Below are positions 34,308-45,224 of a stretch of DNA of 64,000 nucleotides, one piece after another. The notes under the pieces are model-generated. The model had not been told where the DNA came from. It searched no databases and was given only the letters and a program-made list of their open reading frames with translations. Each line of letters begins with the position of its first letter. The stretch's first letter is position 1. The translations under genes and the position numbers were made by a program. Source of the stretch: Cavia porcellus (lineage: Eukaryota; Chordata; Mammalia; Rodentia; Caviidae); NCBI RefSeq assembly GCF_034190915.1, contig NW_026947507.1, positions 27,828,001 through 27,892,000 on the forward strand, given 5' to 3'.

Positions 34308-34881
34308 TGGATCCCCAGTCTCCCAAATGAGTGTATGATGAAGGCATAAGCAAATGAGACAAGTGGTATGATTATAGGGCTGCAAGTGGATCAAAATCCT
34401 CTGCAGAGTCTTGATTCTGGGGACTAAGACAAAGATTTTCTCTGGGCAGCCCATATTTATTATGGCTCAAACAGAGAGGGAATACTGAAGAAAGCACAGG
34501 AAATGATTAGGACCTTGGGAGTTATTTCAAAGACTTCTCCAAGTAGTAAATTATGCCAGTTTAGAACTGTCTTATCTACATGATGACAATTATGACATGA
34601 GTGAAACTGCAGGATAGAGATGCCTGCAGCTACTGTCTCTCTCTACTTAAATGGGGTTGGACCAGGTGTCCTCAGCTGTGGCCTCATTTTGCCCTTTGAA
34701 GCATCTAATTGCACTACAGGCCTCAGCCACCATTAGTGATTCATAGAGGCTCACTTACTATGAGTCAGCTCCCCTTGCCAGGCAAGGGGCCTAGGCCTAG
34801 GACAGATCCATAGATAAATATAGAAAGCCAGTTAGTTGATATTAAGTGCTGCTCAGAGCTATTTCCTTGTTGTCTCCAACA
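34308..34881 (-). mobile_element. ERV LTR, family A, copy 1
   Basis: Aligns along its length with 45866-46443 and, in the opposite direction, with 41227-41722. On the minus strand it begins TGTTGGAGACAACAAGG at 34881, carries a palindrome-containing U3, GCCATAATAAATATGGGC with the polyadenylation signal, CTGCAGAGGATTTTGATCC, and ends near CACTCATTTGGGAGACTGGG. CA followed by TTTGG is the usual LTR-to-primer-site junction of class I retroviruses, so leader sequence may continue to lower coordinates. No retroviral gene is recognisable beside it. Confidence 0.7.
34771..34803. promoter_or_regulatory. Palindromic motif in LTR U3
   Basis: CCCCTTGCC at 34771-34779 and GGCAAGGGG at 34781-34789 form perfect 9-bp arms around one A, followed at once by overlapping GGCCTAGGCCTAGG. 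The right arm and CCTAGG part are kept in the 46-kb copy. It may be a binding site in the viral promoter; function is inferred only. Confidence 0.4.
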
Positions 34882-35234
34882 GTTCTTGTGTACAACAAAG
34901 AAAGAATTGCCAAGCTTATACTTCATAATATGTAGTAAATAGTTACATTTGTGGAAGATCCAGGGATAGTAGCAGAAACAGGGAGGAGGGAGAAGAACAA
35001 AAGAGTATGAAGGGGAAAAGAGACTTGAGGGTGAGAGGAAAAGGGACTCTGTGAATTCATCTGTGAGTGGGAATGAAAGGCAGACTCAGTACTTCAGGCT
35101 TCTGGTATTTATAGGGTCAGACACCACGGATCCAAGATCTGTCTCTCTCTCTGTCTCTCTTTTTCTCTTTCTCTCTCTGTCTCCCTCTGTCTCTGTCTCT
35201 CTCTGTCTCATGTCTCTCTGTCTCTGTCTGTCTG

Positions 35235-35288
<54 letters not shown>

Positions 35289-35379
35289 GTCAGCAATCAG
35301 CATGACCCCCTAAAGTTAATCCTGGACAATCATTAGGGTGGTATTTGGTTTATGGTTGAATGCAGAGCTGACTCCCACA
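34882..35379 (-). mobile_element. Possible class II LTR abutting family A LTR
   Basis: On the minus strand a TGTGGGAGTCAGCTCTGCA start at 35379 resembles LTR openings of class II rodent ERVs. Further in are a (GA)n tract, a GACCCTATAAATACCAG TATA-like box, and a pyrimidine-rich stretch like an IAP-type R region. It would end exactly where the family A LTR begins. I cannot match a second copy, so the call is tentative. Confidence 0.35.
35141..35286. repeat. (TC)n / TCTG-rich microsatellite
   Basis: A CTCTCTGT-type compound run ends in uninterrupted TC repeats to 35285. The spurious peptide on the plus strand is almost all Ser, Leu and Val. Confidence 0.95.
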
Positions 35380-35854
35380 TTTTCCCTGTTTGAGGATTAT
35401 GGAAGCACAGGTAATTGTTAGTGTGATATAGTGCCTGAAGTTGAGTGAAAGAAAGGGAGCAATTTAGTTAGCTCTTTTGTTTATAACTGTACTAAACAGT
35501 TGTAATCTCTGAAGACAGATTCCCAAAAATGGGGGAAGTGGGAAGAGTAGATGGAAGCCATCATACTTACCAATTGCACTCTGAAATGAATCTTCAATCT
35601 GATGAGTCAGTCCTCATCTCTCCCTGGATGGAGGAAATAATGAGAAAAAGAGGACAAAGATAGAATGTTAAATTGTTACGCAGGTAGTTAGACAGTAGTA
35701 GGTGAGCCTAGGGTACAAGACAGCATTCATTTCCAATTAAAAAAACAAAGACTCAATGCATAATACACTTAAAGATACATTTAGTAGTTTGTTAGGTCTC
35801 ATACTCCAGCTGACCTCACAGAGCACAATGACATTTTAAGGTAGCACATGATGG
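35380..35854. other. Unassigned intergenic DNA
   Basis: About 475 bp with no recognised family. It could include flanking ERV leader or target DNA of the LTR on its left. Confidence 0.4.
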
Positions 35855-35940
35855 ATTGAGCGTATAGCTCAGTGGCAAAGTACCTGCCTGCAAGCATGAA
35901 GTCCTGAGTTTGATTTCTGGTACAAGAGAAAATCAAAATG
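35855..35940 (+). mobile_element. ID SINE, diverged
   Basis: Contains GATTGAGCGTATAGCTCAGT with the A box, GGCAAAGTACCTGCCTGCAA, a degenerate B box GAGTTTGATTTC, and GGTAC before an A-rich end. Shorter tail and more mutations than the copy at 25.95 kb. Confidence 0.75.
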
Positions 35941-35979
35941 GTAAAACATGCACATTCCTTCTAGTACTTGGCCATCTGG

Positions 35980-36475
35980 CTGTCTTGTTCTGAAACAGGA
36001 CACACTGCATTACTGGCCACTGTAGCCTAGAGACCAATGATACCAGGAAGGAAACATTCTTTAACGATCCTTCTCTTTTGGACTGAAAACAATTCTAAAT
36101 TAAGAACTTATCCTTTGTAAACTTCTTGTGTAATTTTCTTAGCTGATTAAAGCCCCTGAGGAAACACCATACGAAAAGGACAATTCTGAAGTAATTTCTA
36201 AGTAAGATGCTGATAAACATCATACGTCCCTGAACTCCCGGGACCAAATTTTGTGCACATAAAAGGCACCCAAACTGGCACTGGGTTCAGATGTCTTCAT
36301 GACACTACCTACCTTTTTACCTGATCGTGTAACTTTCCATCTATTTTGCAATAAATGATACCTAGACCTCTGCATGGTTACTCATGTGTCATAAATGAAT
36401 TTCTTCATCAAAAGTACAAATAAACATCATGAAGTGAGATGCTAGTTCCTTGCTATATCAGGACTAGCCTCCCCA
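35980..36475 (+). mobile_element. LTR, family B, copy 1
   Basis: Its 3' half aligns with 63690-64000: GATTAAAGCCCCTGAGG, a GATAAACATCAT segment, CATAAAAGGCACCCAAACTG, and GGTTCAGATG. A TATA-like ATAAAAGG and AATAAATGATACC polyadenylation signal are in LTR order. The left end is placed at a TG near 35980 and the right end is approximate. Confidence 0.55.
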
Positions 36476-36510
36476 TGACAGTTGGAAATACTATTTTTCC
36501 ATAACATCGT

Positions 36511-37904
36511 AAAAAAAAAAAAAAAAAAAATCACAGAGCACTGGAATCCTAGTGTGGAAATATAAAATACTAAAAGTGTAGTATTTCATAGTTATTGTTC
36601 CATGTTCCCCATATGAAGTAATGTTTCTTTCCCAGTGTTGTATTTCTTGTTTTCAAAACACTTGATTTCACATTGTAAATTTTTTTGAGATCTCTGAGTA
36701 TAAGATTATCCCCTTTGTGTTTCAGTGAAGCTATTAGTTCAATATTAATTTCCTTAGATTCTTCAATAATTGATATCTTATAAAAGTGCTGTCATGTATT
36801 GATAGCCACCATCTCAAAGCTTTTTCATAGCTATTGTACTACATAGGTTTTTACTTCTCAGAGATCAAGACTTATGGATAAGGCCTTTACTGAGTGAGTG
36901 GAATTATAAAACTTACTACATGGATTTGAAATACGTTATGTCTACTAGAAGACTGTCAAATATATAATGCTGGTATGTCTGAGCTTTCAAGGAGCTAATA
37001 ATTACTGAGTATAAGTCAATCATTAGTACCATTGATACAAGCAAGTACATCCGAGAGACATGAAGAAAATCTTTTCCCATGTATTATTACTTTAATAATT
37101 ACATGAATGAAAATTTCAATTAAGTAAAAAGACATTTAGAAACTTAGCTTCTAAAGTAAAATAAGACCTTCTGTTAAATGAAAAATTTTAGTACTTATCT
37201 CTGCATAGAAATATCTAAACTAACAGGACAGTATTCTGGGAATTTTGAATTTAATGCATCAAATGCAGTTTAATTGTTTGAAACTTTCCACAAATTGAAA
37301 ATTATATCAGCAAACACTGTTCTATAAGGGTAAATAAAGCAGCATATAGATAGTGAATTCAGAAACAGATGTTGACATTTAAACAATGCAGTTTCATCAA
37401 TTTAGTATTTCATTTTTCATTTATTATGTGAAGCTCCCTCTAAGAATTTCTGTCTGTTGCAACAAATTAGCATTTATATATATGGAAATAACATACCTCA
37501 GAGTGCTATATCAGCATTTATGATTTTTAAAAAGTGATACATCAGTGTATTTTCCTTTGTTTCATGATGTGTGTTTGGGGAATAATATTAACTTCACAAT
37601 GAAAAATACTCAATCTAATTCTTGCATTTGTAGTACCTAAAAACTAAATGTTAATGTGCTTAAAATGTTTTACAGCCTTTCAATAACAATATATTAAGAT
37701 ATAAAGTTATGTAAGATTAGGATAATATAAGATTAATATATAAATTTAAAATTACAAAATAAGAGATTTTGGCTTTGGGTAACAGCTAGGTCCAGAATCA
37801 TTTTTTAAAACTTCACAATCTTGATTAATGCCCTTATTGAAAATATGAATTCAATGTAAAGAAATGAAGGAATTGTCGGCCCAACGTACTAAAAAGTAAC
37901 ACTG
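36511..37904. other. Unassigned AT-rich DNA after a poly-A run
   Basis: Starts with a run of about 20 A at 36511-36530, possibly the tail of a degraded retroposon. A segment near 36965-37050 weakly resembles L2. No exon is seen. Confidence 0.45.
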
Positions 37905-38039
37905 GACCGGGGGTTTAGCTCAGCTGCAAAAGCACCTGCCTGGTAAGTGTAAGGTCATAAGTTCAATACCCGGTACCAAATAAAATAAAATAAAATAAAA
38001 TAAAATAAAATAAAATAAAATAAAATAAAATAAAATAAA
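37905..38039 (+). mobile_element. ID SINE with (TAAAA)n tail
   Basis: GGGGGTTTAGCTCAGCTGCA with the A box, AGCACCTGCCTGGTAAGTG, a B box AAGTTCAATACC, CGGTACC, then about twelve TAAAA units to 38039. The tail has become a pentanucleotide microsatellite. No target duplication is obvious. Confidence 0.85.
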
Positions 38040-38251
38040 GAATAAGGCTTCTGTGAACAATGCTTATGAGAAGGACACTCAGAAAATTAAGTTGGTCACC
38101 TGGGTTTATTTTTTTTTTTTCTAAACTTAAGTGCCAATGACTGAAATGTGACTGAGAAAATTAAGAGATTTAGCTGATGGTGAAGATAATCCACAAATAG
38201 TCTCATGTGTAAGAAAGGCAAAAAAAAGGGGTAAGGCTAACTTGTACATGC

Positions 38252-38254
<3 letters not shown>

Positions 38255-38297
<43 letters not shown>

Positions 38298-38369
38298 AAG
38301 GGAGACAAAGAGACAGAGAAGGAAGGAAACAGAAAAAGAGACATGGAGAGAAACAGAACCAGAGAAAAA

Positions 38370-38463
<94 letters not shown>
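38255..38463. repeat. Compound microsatellite: (GT)n, (AC)n, (GA)n
   Basis: (TG)n at 38255-38295, a purine-rich spacer of about 75 bp, (AC)n at 38371-38415, a short AT stretch, then (GA)n at 38427-38463. The GT and AC tracts are inverted with respect to each other and could pair in a single strand. Frames over it are artefacts of dinucleotide repetition. Confidence 0.95.
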
Positions 38464-38466
<3 letters not shown>

Positions 38467-38934
38467 AATTTCAAGTTTCTAGTTTAAGAATAAGATGTTC
38501 TGTGCTCTTAGAACAGAGAAATTCCCAGAGAGACCTGAAATTATGGGATTGGAGATGTACACTCTGCCTTTTTGTGTGATGAGTGGAAAAATAATCAAAG
38601 GATCATGCATCAAATGTTGGAAGTTAAATATATTTAAATATATTTAACATAAAATTAATAATAAAATTTGGTAAATCCTTACAATTAAATTCCACATAGT
38701 GGTAAAAAATAAGGTTCCTTTAAATTCTGCGAGAAAGTGGAGTCACCAGACTCCAGCCCCTCCCCTTGAGTCAGTGCCAGTTGCAGGCCATAGGGAGGAG
38801 AACCAGACACCAGCCCCTTCTGGTAAACAGATTGGGAGACCAGAAGAAGAGCCAGTTCCAGTGAGTGACTGGCTGATACAGAGCAACACAGGCTGAGATG
38901 ATGGCAGTTGAAGTAAAATACAACTTAGTGCTTA
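38464..38934. other. Unassigned DNA with a GC-richer segment
   Basis: From 38735 to 38900 the sequence is GC-richer with two related segments about 60 bp apart (CACCAGACTCCAGCCCCTCC and ACCAGACACCAGCCCCTTCT). It lies just upstream of an L1 3' UTR and could be part of a rearranged L1, but I cannot show this. Confidence 0.4.
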
Positions 38935-39478
38935 TAGTGTTTAGTGCTTCGTTTACTTTTCAGGCCTAAAGCCAGCAGTCTGGTCATTTGTTTAGAGGAT
39001 AACAATGTTCAATACAGCATCTATGGAGGATCTCCTCCTGGAGGGGGTAGCCATTGTTAATTCCGTATTATCTTGTTTTAAAGTCCTGTAGTGATTTCAT
39101 TGTTCTGTTTTGCTTAGTTTTATTCTGTTTTATCTTGTTTGATTTTATTATATCTGATGGCATGAGCAGCTATTTCAAAGACAACAATGTGTATTATGGT
39201 AACCATTCTGGGTTTACTTTTATCTTATTTTGAATTCCTGTATTGCATCCATTGTTTTATTTTTATTGGTTCTGTTTTGTTTTGTTTGATCTTATTATGA
39301 CTGATGGTATAGGCAGCTATTTTGAAGACAACACAAGGCATTATGGTAGCCATTGTTGATTGTTTATTATCTTGTTTTGAAATCCTGTATCACTTATACT
39401 GTTTTGTTTTGATTGGCTTTATTCTGCTTTATTTTGCATGGTTTTATTCTCTTTAAAATAAAAATTATAAAAAAGTGG
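38935..39478 (+). mobile_element. L1 3' UTR with tandem units of about 150 bp
   Basis: Begins like 55.54 kb (TTTAGAGGATAACAATGTTC). Units follow, anchored by GAGCAGCTATTTCAAAG at 39164 and GGCAGCTATTTTGAAG at 39312 (spacing 148), each leading into ATTATGGTA(A/G)CCATT, a CTTGTTTTGAA-type segment and T-rich GTTTTGTT stretches. Ends TTTAAAATAAAAATTATAAA. ORF2 is missing. Confidence 0.75.
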
Positions 39479-41226
39479 ACTTACAAGATAAATACTGTTA
39501 ATTGTCAAGTAAACCTAACTATTGTGTTTCTAAAAAACACTCTTTTATGATATGAATAAAACAGGTAAGTATTTTTATTTATAGATTATTGAAATATACA
39601 TGTGAAAGGAGGAAATATGACTGTCTTTTGAAATGATAACTTATTATAGCTGAGGATATGTTCGCTATATATTTTTCTGGAGTTTGAACTACTTCATTAA
39701 TATTTCACATCGGCACATTTTAAAAGACCCTAGTGGAAAATTCTCTGGTGGAGAAAAATTTGATAATAAGTCATGAAACATTATCAAGGCAAAAAGCTAG
39801 CCATTTTTATAAGGAAAAAAACTCATAAATAATTGAATATGTCTGGATGTTAAATTAGAATCAGCATACAACCTTTTCAGATTGGGCTAAAGGTCTGGCT
39901 TTATTTTTTAAGTAAGTAAAAATAAGTCATTATAAATTAATGTATAAAAGAGGAATAAGGAAAATGGTACATGACAGATATTACTTTGAGAGTTTTGGCA
40001 GATAGAAAGGAGGAGCTTAGTTGCAGTGATGAGTGTACTGCAAGGCTAAAGTAAATATATTAAAAGACAGTCTAAGTTAATTCAGGTGTTTTTGGATAAA
40101 TGAAATGTACTATGGGAACCAGAGAAAGTCTGAATATGATTCATTAGTTTCTCAGAGCAATCTTCAAAAGTACTGGTGGCCTGGTAAGATGCCTGAATAA
40201 TGAAAAAAAGTGATTTTTTGCATAAAAGATGAAAAATTAAAATTTATATATAATAAAAATGAAATGTGTACATTTGGAGAAACCAGATTAGCTAGACTTT
40301 TCCACTAAATACCAAATAGTAGAGTTTTAGATTTTTGCTTAAAATAATAATTTCGATTATGCAAAATCAAAACTTATAACACAAGTATGGGTGGTAAGAT
40401 TTTATGGTGACTGGAAAAGGACAACATGTTTCATAATAGTGTTTTTAAAATTTATTAAGAGGTAAAAGGAGTTCTGTTTCTCGGTAGAAAACATTATATG
40501 TATTTTCCGCATGTCTCCCTGCTCCTGGAAAAAGTTACACAAGGCAGATCATAGACTTGCAGCAATTTTGGGATCCAAGCAATGACATGGCAATGAGTTC
40601 CCTATGTTTTCTTTTTACCTCATAAATACAAGACTTGCAGCTAAAGAATCTAGGAATTCAAAATACCAATGCATTCACATAGCACAAGTCCCTCACCCCT
40701 CACAAAAGCCTATTTTCCTTTAGCCAGGTGTCCAGAAAATGGGCAGAATAGCAAGACAGAAATTTTAGACCATAAAGAGTACACTCTATTTAAATATCAA
40801 AGAAAAAACTTAAGGTTCTTCACATTCACTCCAGCAGATAAAGTGAGGCCTTCATCCTGGTTTAGCTATGATTGATGCTTCAACCTTTCCACCTGAAAGT
40901 TCAACGAGGAAGCCAGGTCTTTCATCTGCTCTAGGTAGCAAGGAATCCACTCCTGAGCACTAAGAAGAATGAAAGTAGAGAACATATTGGAGCCTGGAGT
41001 TCCCATCACACCTGACAGCAGGCATGCTGTTCCATCCCACTGGAATGGTGGCTAAAGAAGCTTAATGGAAAGCAGGAGGTGTGCTATTCCCCCACTTCCA
41101 GGCATATCAAGAACACCCATTCTGGAGAGTTGGTGGAGTTCTTGTGAGGAGCAGCAATGGGACATTTCTATCTCTGCTGAGCAAGAAGGTTCTATGGAGG
41201 CACAGTGAGAAATCAAAATTCCCATC
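39479..41226. other. Unassigned intergenic DNA
   Basis: No recognised family to 40650. From 40650 to 41226 the sequence is GC-richer and lies upstream of an LTR; a 114-codon minus-strand frame at 41052-41396 crosses into that LTR and is probably incidental. Confidence 0.4.
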
Positions 41227-41722
41227 TGTTGGGAGTCGTTGAAACTCGAAATTGAACACATGTGCAGGGCTGTGGCATGGCCAGGGAATGACTGACCTGA
41301 GAACAAAGAGACACTTAATAGGGCAAGACAAGGCCACAGCTGAGGACATGTGGCTCCAACCCCAATTAACAAGATAGAGATTGTGGTTGCAAGCATTTCA
41401 TTCCTATAGTGAAAGTCAACCTGAAGACTTTCTCCTATATTTCTACTAAATAAACATAAGATTGTTCTCCTAAATTAACATAGTCTGTAATTTGAAAAAG
41501 TCCTTGGACCACTCTGAAGGTCCTGCTCAGTTTCCTGTGGTTTCCAATTTAACGCCCACCTTGTTTGAAAACTAAATAAATATGAGCTTCCCAGAGACAT
41601 TCACTGTCTCAGCACAACCCTAAAACTCAAGTCTCAAGCTCTGCAAGAGGGTTTTCTTCATCCTGGAGCCCTAAAATCATACCATTTGTCTCCTTTCTTT
41701 AAGCTTTCACTGTGCACTTGTT
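41227..41722 (+). mobile_element. ERV LTR, family A, copy 2 (sense)
   Basis: Starts TGTTGGGAGTCGTTG, matching the start of the 34.9-kb copy read on its own strand. Shared blocks follow in order: AAGGCCACAGCTGAGGACAT, GGCTCCAACCCCAATTAAC, AACTAAATAAATATGAGC with the polyadenylation signal, CTCTGCAAGAGGGTTTTCTT and a TTTGGGAGATTGGCGATCTT junction at 41721-41740. Downstream 'leader' DNA shows no recognised gag sequence. Confidence 0.7.
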
Positions 41723-42519
41723 TGGGAGATTGGCGATCTTGGCCAGGTACCCAATACCCATGACTGCTGACAACTAATGGGAATTACCCACCTCACATAT
41801 TACCTACATCTAAATGAGGAACCTAGACACTGTCCCAGCTGTAAATAACGTAGTCCTCCACCAACCCCATTTGTCTTGGACAAATGGTTAGAGGACATCT
41901 GTTAAAATTCATTTACATATGATCTGGAGTCTTATACACACAAAATGTTGAGATTGCGGATCAAGGGATGGGGAAACGGGGTTAAAAAATTAGGATGTGT
42001 GATGTACCAACTTGCCATTTTGGATGTAATCATTATATACAGTAAACACATACTAAAAAAAGCAGAAATCAAGAAAAAAAAATAACAGAAGTAGTAAAGC
42101 AGTACAAAATTAAAATTTTAGACTTGAAAGTGAAAAAAAAATCAAAAATTCAACAGCCAAGGTCAAAAACAGAATGCAAAAAGTTTGAAAAGTGAAATTA
42201 CATTACTATTTAAATAACAAATCAGTATTGATTGCACACAATAAGTTATCAATGAAAGGGGAAATAGCCTTGAGGATAGTTCATTATATTAAAATCCAAA
42301 AGTAATTTGGAAGTAATGTTGAACTGCAGTGAAGTAAAAGTCTGAAGCAAAACAGGAAAATAACGCATATTTGATTTTCTTCATTTCCTGTATGAATTAA
42401 GAATAAAGTCATTCAATTCAGGTTCCTCGAATGCACAGTTACTTACCTAAAGAAACAAATAGTCTAGTCATGCACTTCAAAAATATAATAGAAACAGAGA
42501 CATGTAACTGGAGTGTGAT
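41723..42519. other. Unassigned; possible ERV leader and L1 tail
   Basis: The first bases follow the LTR junction and may be ERV leader. Near 41940-42060 a GATCAAGGGATGGGGAAACG purine-rich stretch followed by CAGTAAACACATACTAAAAA resembles an L1 3' end, but the match is weak. Confidence 0.35.
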
Positions 42520-42840
42520 TGGGAAAGGTGATCTTGACTGAATTAGGAGAAGCCTAGCAGATTGGTAAAGCACCCTCCTGGGTGAGCCATAGGGTCATAA
42601 ACTTGAGGACTATTTCTGGCCCTTTCTATATGTCTCTTCTTCCTCAAACTCTGCTTTTGGCAGTAGTGATGGGAGTCATTTTGCTCCACTTCACACTTCC
42701 ATTTCGATTTTTCTGCTTTGGAGCACACCATGGATTGAAACCTCTGACAAGGTGAGCCAAATAAATGTTCCCATTTTTAAGGGGTGAACAGTGGGTATTT
42801 AGCCATAACAACACAAAAAGTGACCAATTCTTAGACTGCA
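42520..42840 (+). mobile_element. URR1-like hAT element
   Basis: Opens with GATCTTGACTGAATTAGGAG, AAGCCTAGCAGATTGGTAAA and GCACCCTCCTGGGTGAGCCA, and closes with CCATGGATTGAAACCTCTGA, GGTGAGCCAAATAAATG and a GTATTTAGCCATAACAACAC-like end. The order matches URR1 ends. An ID-like reading of the first 100 bp is coincidental. Confidence 0.6.
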
Positions 42841-43691
42841 ACATTTCAGCTAGTAATAAAGTACCTAGTTTGGGAAAATTTCATGATGATATATATTTGT
42901 AACAGGCCTTTAAGAATAAGAAGTACTACTGAAATAATCACTTAAAAACATCTGTGGAAAGAGAGGCTATCTCTGAATAAAATCTGAAAGAATCAGGGAA
43001 TGTCCAAAAGGATCACTACCATGATCATCAAATTTTTCCAAATTAAATAGTGAACTCACCAATGTGAAAATCATTTTGTACACTCAACGTATCACAAACT
43101 GCCTAAATTAGTGACTATATTATTGGAATAAGAATCTAGTATGATGCTGAATGCATAGTTAGAATATATTAGAATATGCTAAATAAATAAATAAATAAAT
43201 AAATATCTAATTAGTAATTAATTGATTTGAAAAATGAGGAGTATAGAATATTTCAAAATATAGTTGTTGCAAGGTATTCAGATTGTGAGAAGTAATAAGC
43301 CTGATCCTTTCAATACCGTAATTCTACAGTTATTAGTGTTTAATAACTTAAATACTTAGGCAGTTCAGATCTCTATTTTCCACAAGCAAAAACTGAATTT
43401 GTCATTTTCTCTGATAGATCAGAAATATAATTCTAATTTTCAAAGTTAAATTGACAAAAATATAGTGCAATCTTGGAAAATGATATATTTTCCTTGTGTA
43501 GCAATTTCTTGAGCTATAACTTGTGAAAAATTTTATTTTGTTTCATCATGATTTTTTCTTATCTATTTATTCTTGTTCTTTATTAAATACATTCTTACCA
43601 TATTTTATTAATGTTAGTACTTCACATTTTTTTTTCATATTTGATGTGGGATCAAATATCTTTCCCTGTGAAAAATGACTATGAAACAGTT
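42841..43691. other. Unassigned AT-rich DNA
   Basis: No recognised gene or repeat except an (AAAT)n run of about six units at 43180-43205. Confidence 0.5.
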
Positions 43692-43702
43692 CACCATTTT
43701 CT

Positions 43703-43779
43703 ATTTTTTTTTATACCAGGGATCAAATGCATGTCCTAGCACGTGCAACGCAGGTGCTTATGCCACTGAGCTAAATCCT
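43703..43779 (-). mobile_element. ID SINE, antisense, with perfect duplication
   Basis: On the minus strand the body reads GAGGATTTAGCTCAGTGGCA, TAAGCACCTGCGTTGCACG, a B box-like TTTGATCCCTGGTAT and an A-run. It is bracketed by perfect 11-base duplications CACCATTTTCT at 43692-43702 and 43780-43790. Confidence 0.9.
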
Positions 43780-43790
43780 CACCATTTTCT

Positions 43791-45224
43791 TGTGAGAATT
43801 TTGTGTTCCTTTCATTTGTGTCTCTTCCTTATTGAATTTTTTTCTTTCCTTTTTTTAAATCACAGGAGACACTTGATTGTATGAATTCATTACTCAAATT
43901 TGAAAGCAAAATCCAAAGAGGATCAAATATTTTGCCTTTAAATGTAATCTGTCATTATTGTCTGTTACCCTTTAGAAAGTACAGGAATGTCACTTCAGTA
44001 TCACACAAATCAAGTGTTTCTTTTGTTTATCTGAACTGTATTACGCAAAATGCAACTTATTATTTGAGATCTCTTCAATCAAAACATATCATTTTTAAAT
44101 ATTCCTGTTTACTACATTGATTTTTCTTCTACATTGCTTAATTTATAGTCACCTTTCTATGTTCTATAACATTAATATCTTGATGAGCTTTATACTTATT
44201 GATTTATGTTTACAGCTTTTTATTGTGTTTTTATCCAAATTTCTTTGAATATTAGAAACAGTATTTGTATTCATTTTAAAAGCAGTTTTTGTAGTTTCAA
44301 AAATTTATTTTTGTGAAATTGATTCTGTTTATGTAAAGATTTCACTTTTATATTGCAAATTGAAACTCAAATCATTTGTTTCACTTGGCAAAATGAACTA
44401 AAGACTAGACAATGAAGTTTTTCATTTTTGTTTTTGTTTTTTTTAGAACAATGACAATTGAAAGAAATCACAGTAAACCACACAAACCAAGACCACTGAA
44501 AAATAAGAAACAATTTTATGTGAAAACATACTTATACTCTAACATTTACTACAATAACTATATATGACTTAGAAAGTTAAAATTTATAGAAACTTGGGCA
44601 TGCAATACAGACCACACATAGCACCTTTCTAAGTGGAAAGAAATGTAAACAAAGGTAAAGATGCAGAATTAAGTCAGAATTACCAATATTAACTGTGGGC
44701 ATTGTGGTAAGGTCAACTGTTATGAGTATCCTCTCTGTAGTAAATTGCAAATAAAGGTTTCACTGTACTTTTCACCATATATGATACAACTTTCAAACAA
44801 TTAGACTATTTATATAGGAGTAAATTTTCTCATCAATTATAGGAATTATGTTTTAGAAGTGTCAAAAATTCTATTGTGTGCAGGTCAGTCCTTCTAACAT
44901 CACATTGCTTAAGTGTTCACAATTTTATTTTTAATTTTGATTTACACATAATGACATGGAGGAAGTCCTTGCCTTTTGTGCACCTAGATGATATTGAGTA
45001 TGTCCTGCAATGGTGAGGTGCACGTCAGCCAGTCTGGTACCCCGAAGAGATGACAGGAGGTTTAACTCTTTCTCTTAAGAGTTGAAGTTTCTGGAATTGC
45101 ACTGTTGAACTTGGTATTAGCTAAGTGCAAAAGAAATGATGGGAATTTAAATAATAATAGAATATGAGTAACTGTAGCTAATGCATTACAAATTCTAAGA
45201 GACAAATTCATTGATAGATATATT
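43791..45224. other. Unassigned AT-rich DNA
   Basis: No exon or confident repeat. Short frames on the plus strand (69-79 codons) contain no recognised motif. A short T-rich AATTTTATTTTTAATTTTGA near 44921 could be an L1 shard. Confidence 0.45.

Noticed and set aside
38127..38468. Frames of Cys/Val, Thr/His and Arg/Glu repeats
   Set aside because: Direct translations of the GT, AC and GA tracts on both strands.
42545..42610. Diverged ID SINE suggested by AGATTGGTAAAGCACC
   Set aside because: The stretch fits better as the 5' part of a URR1-like element, whose 3' part follows at the expected distance.
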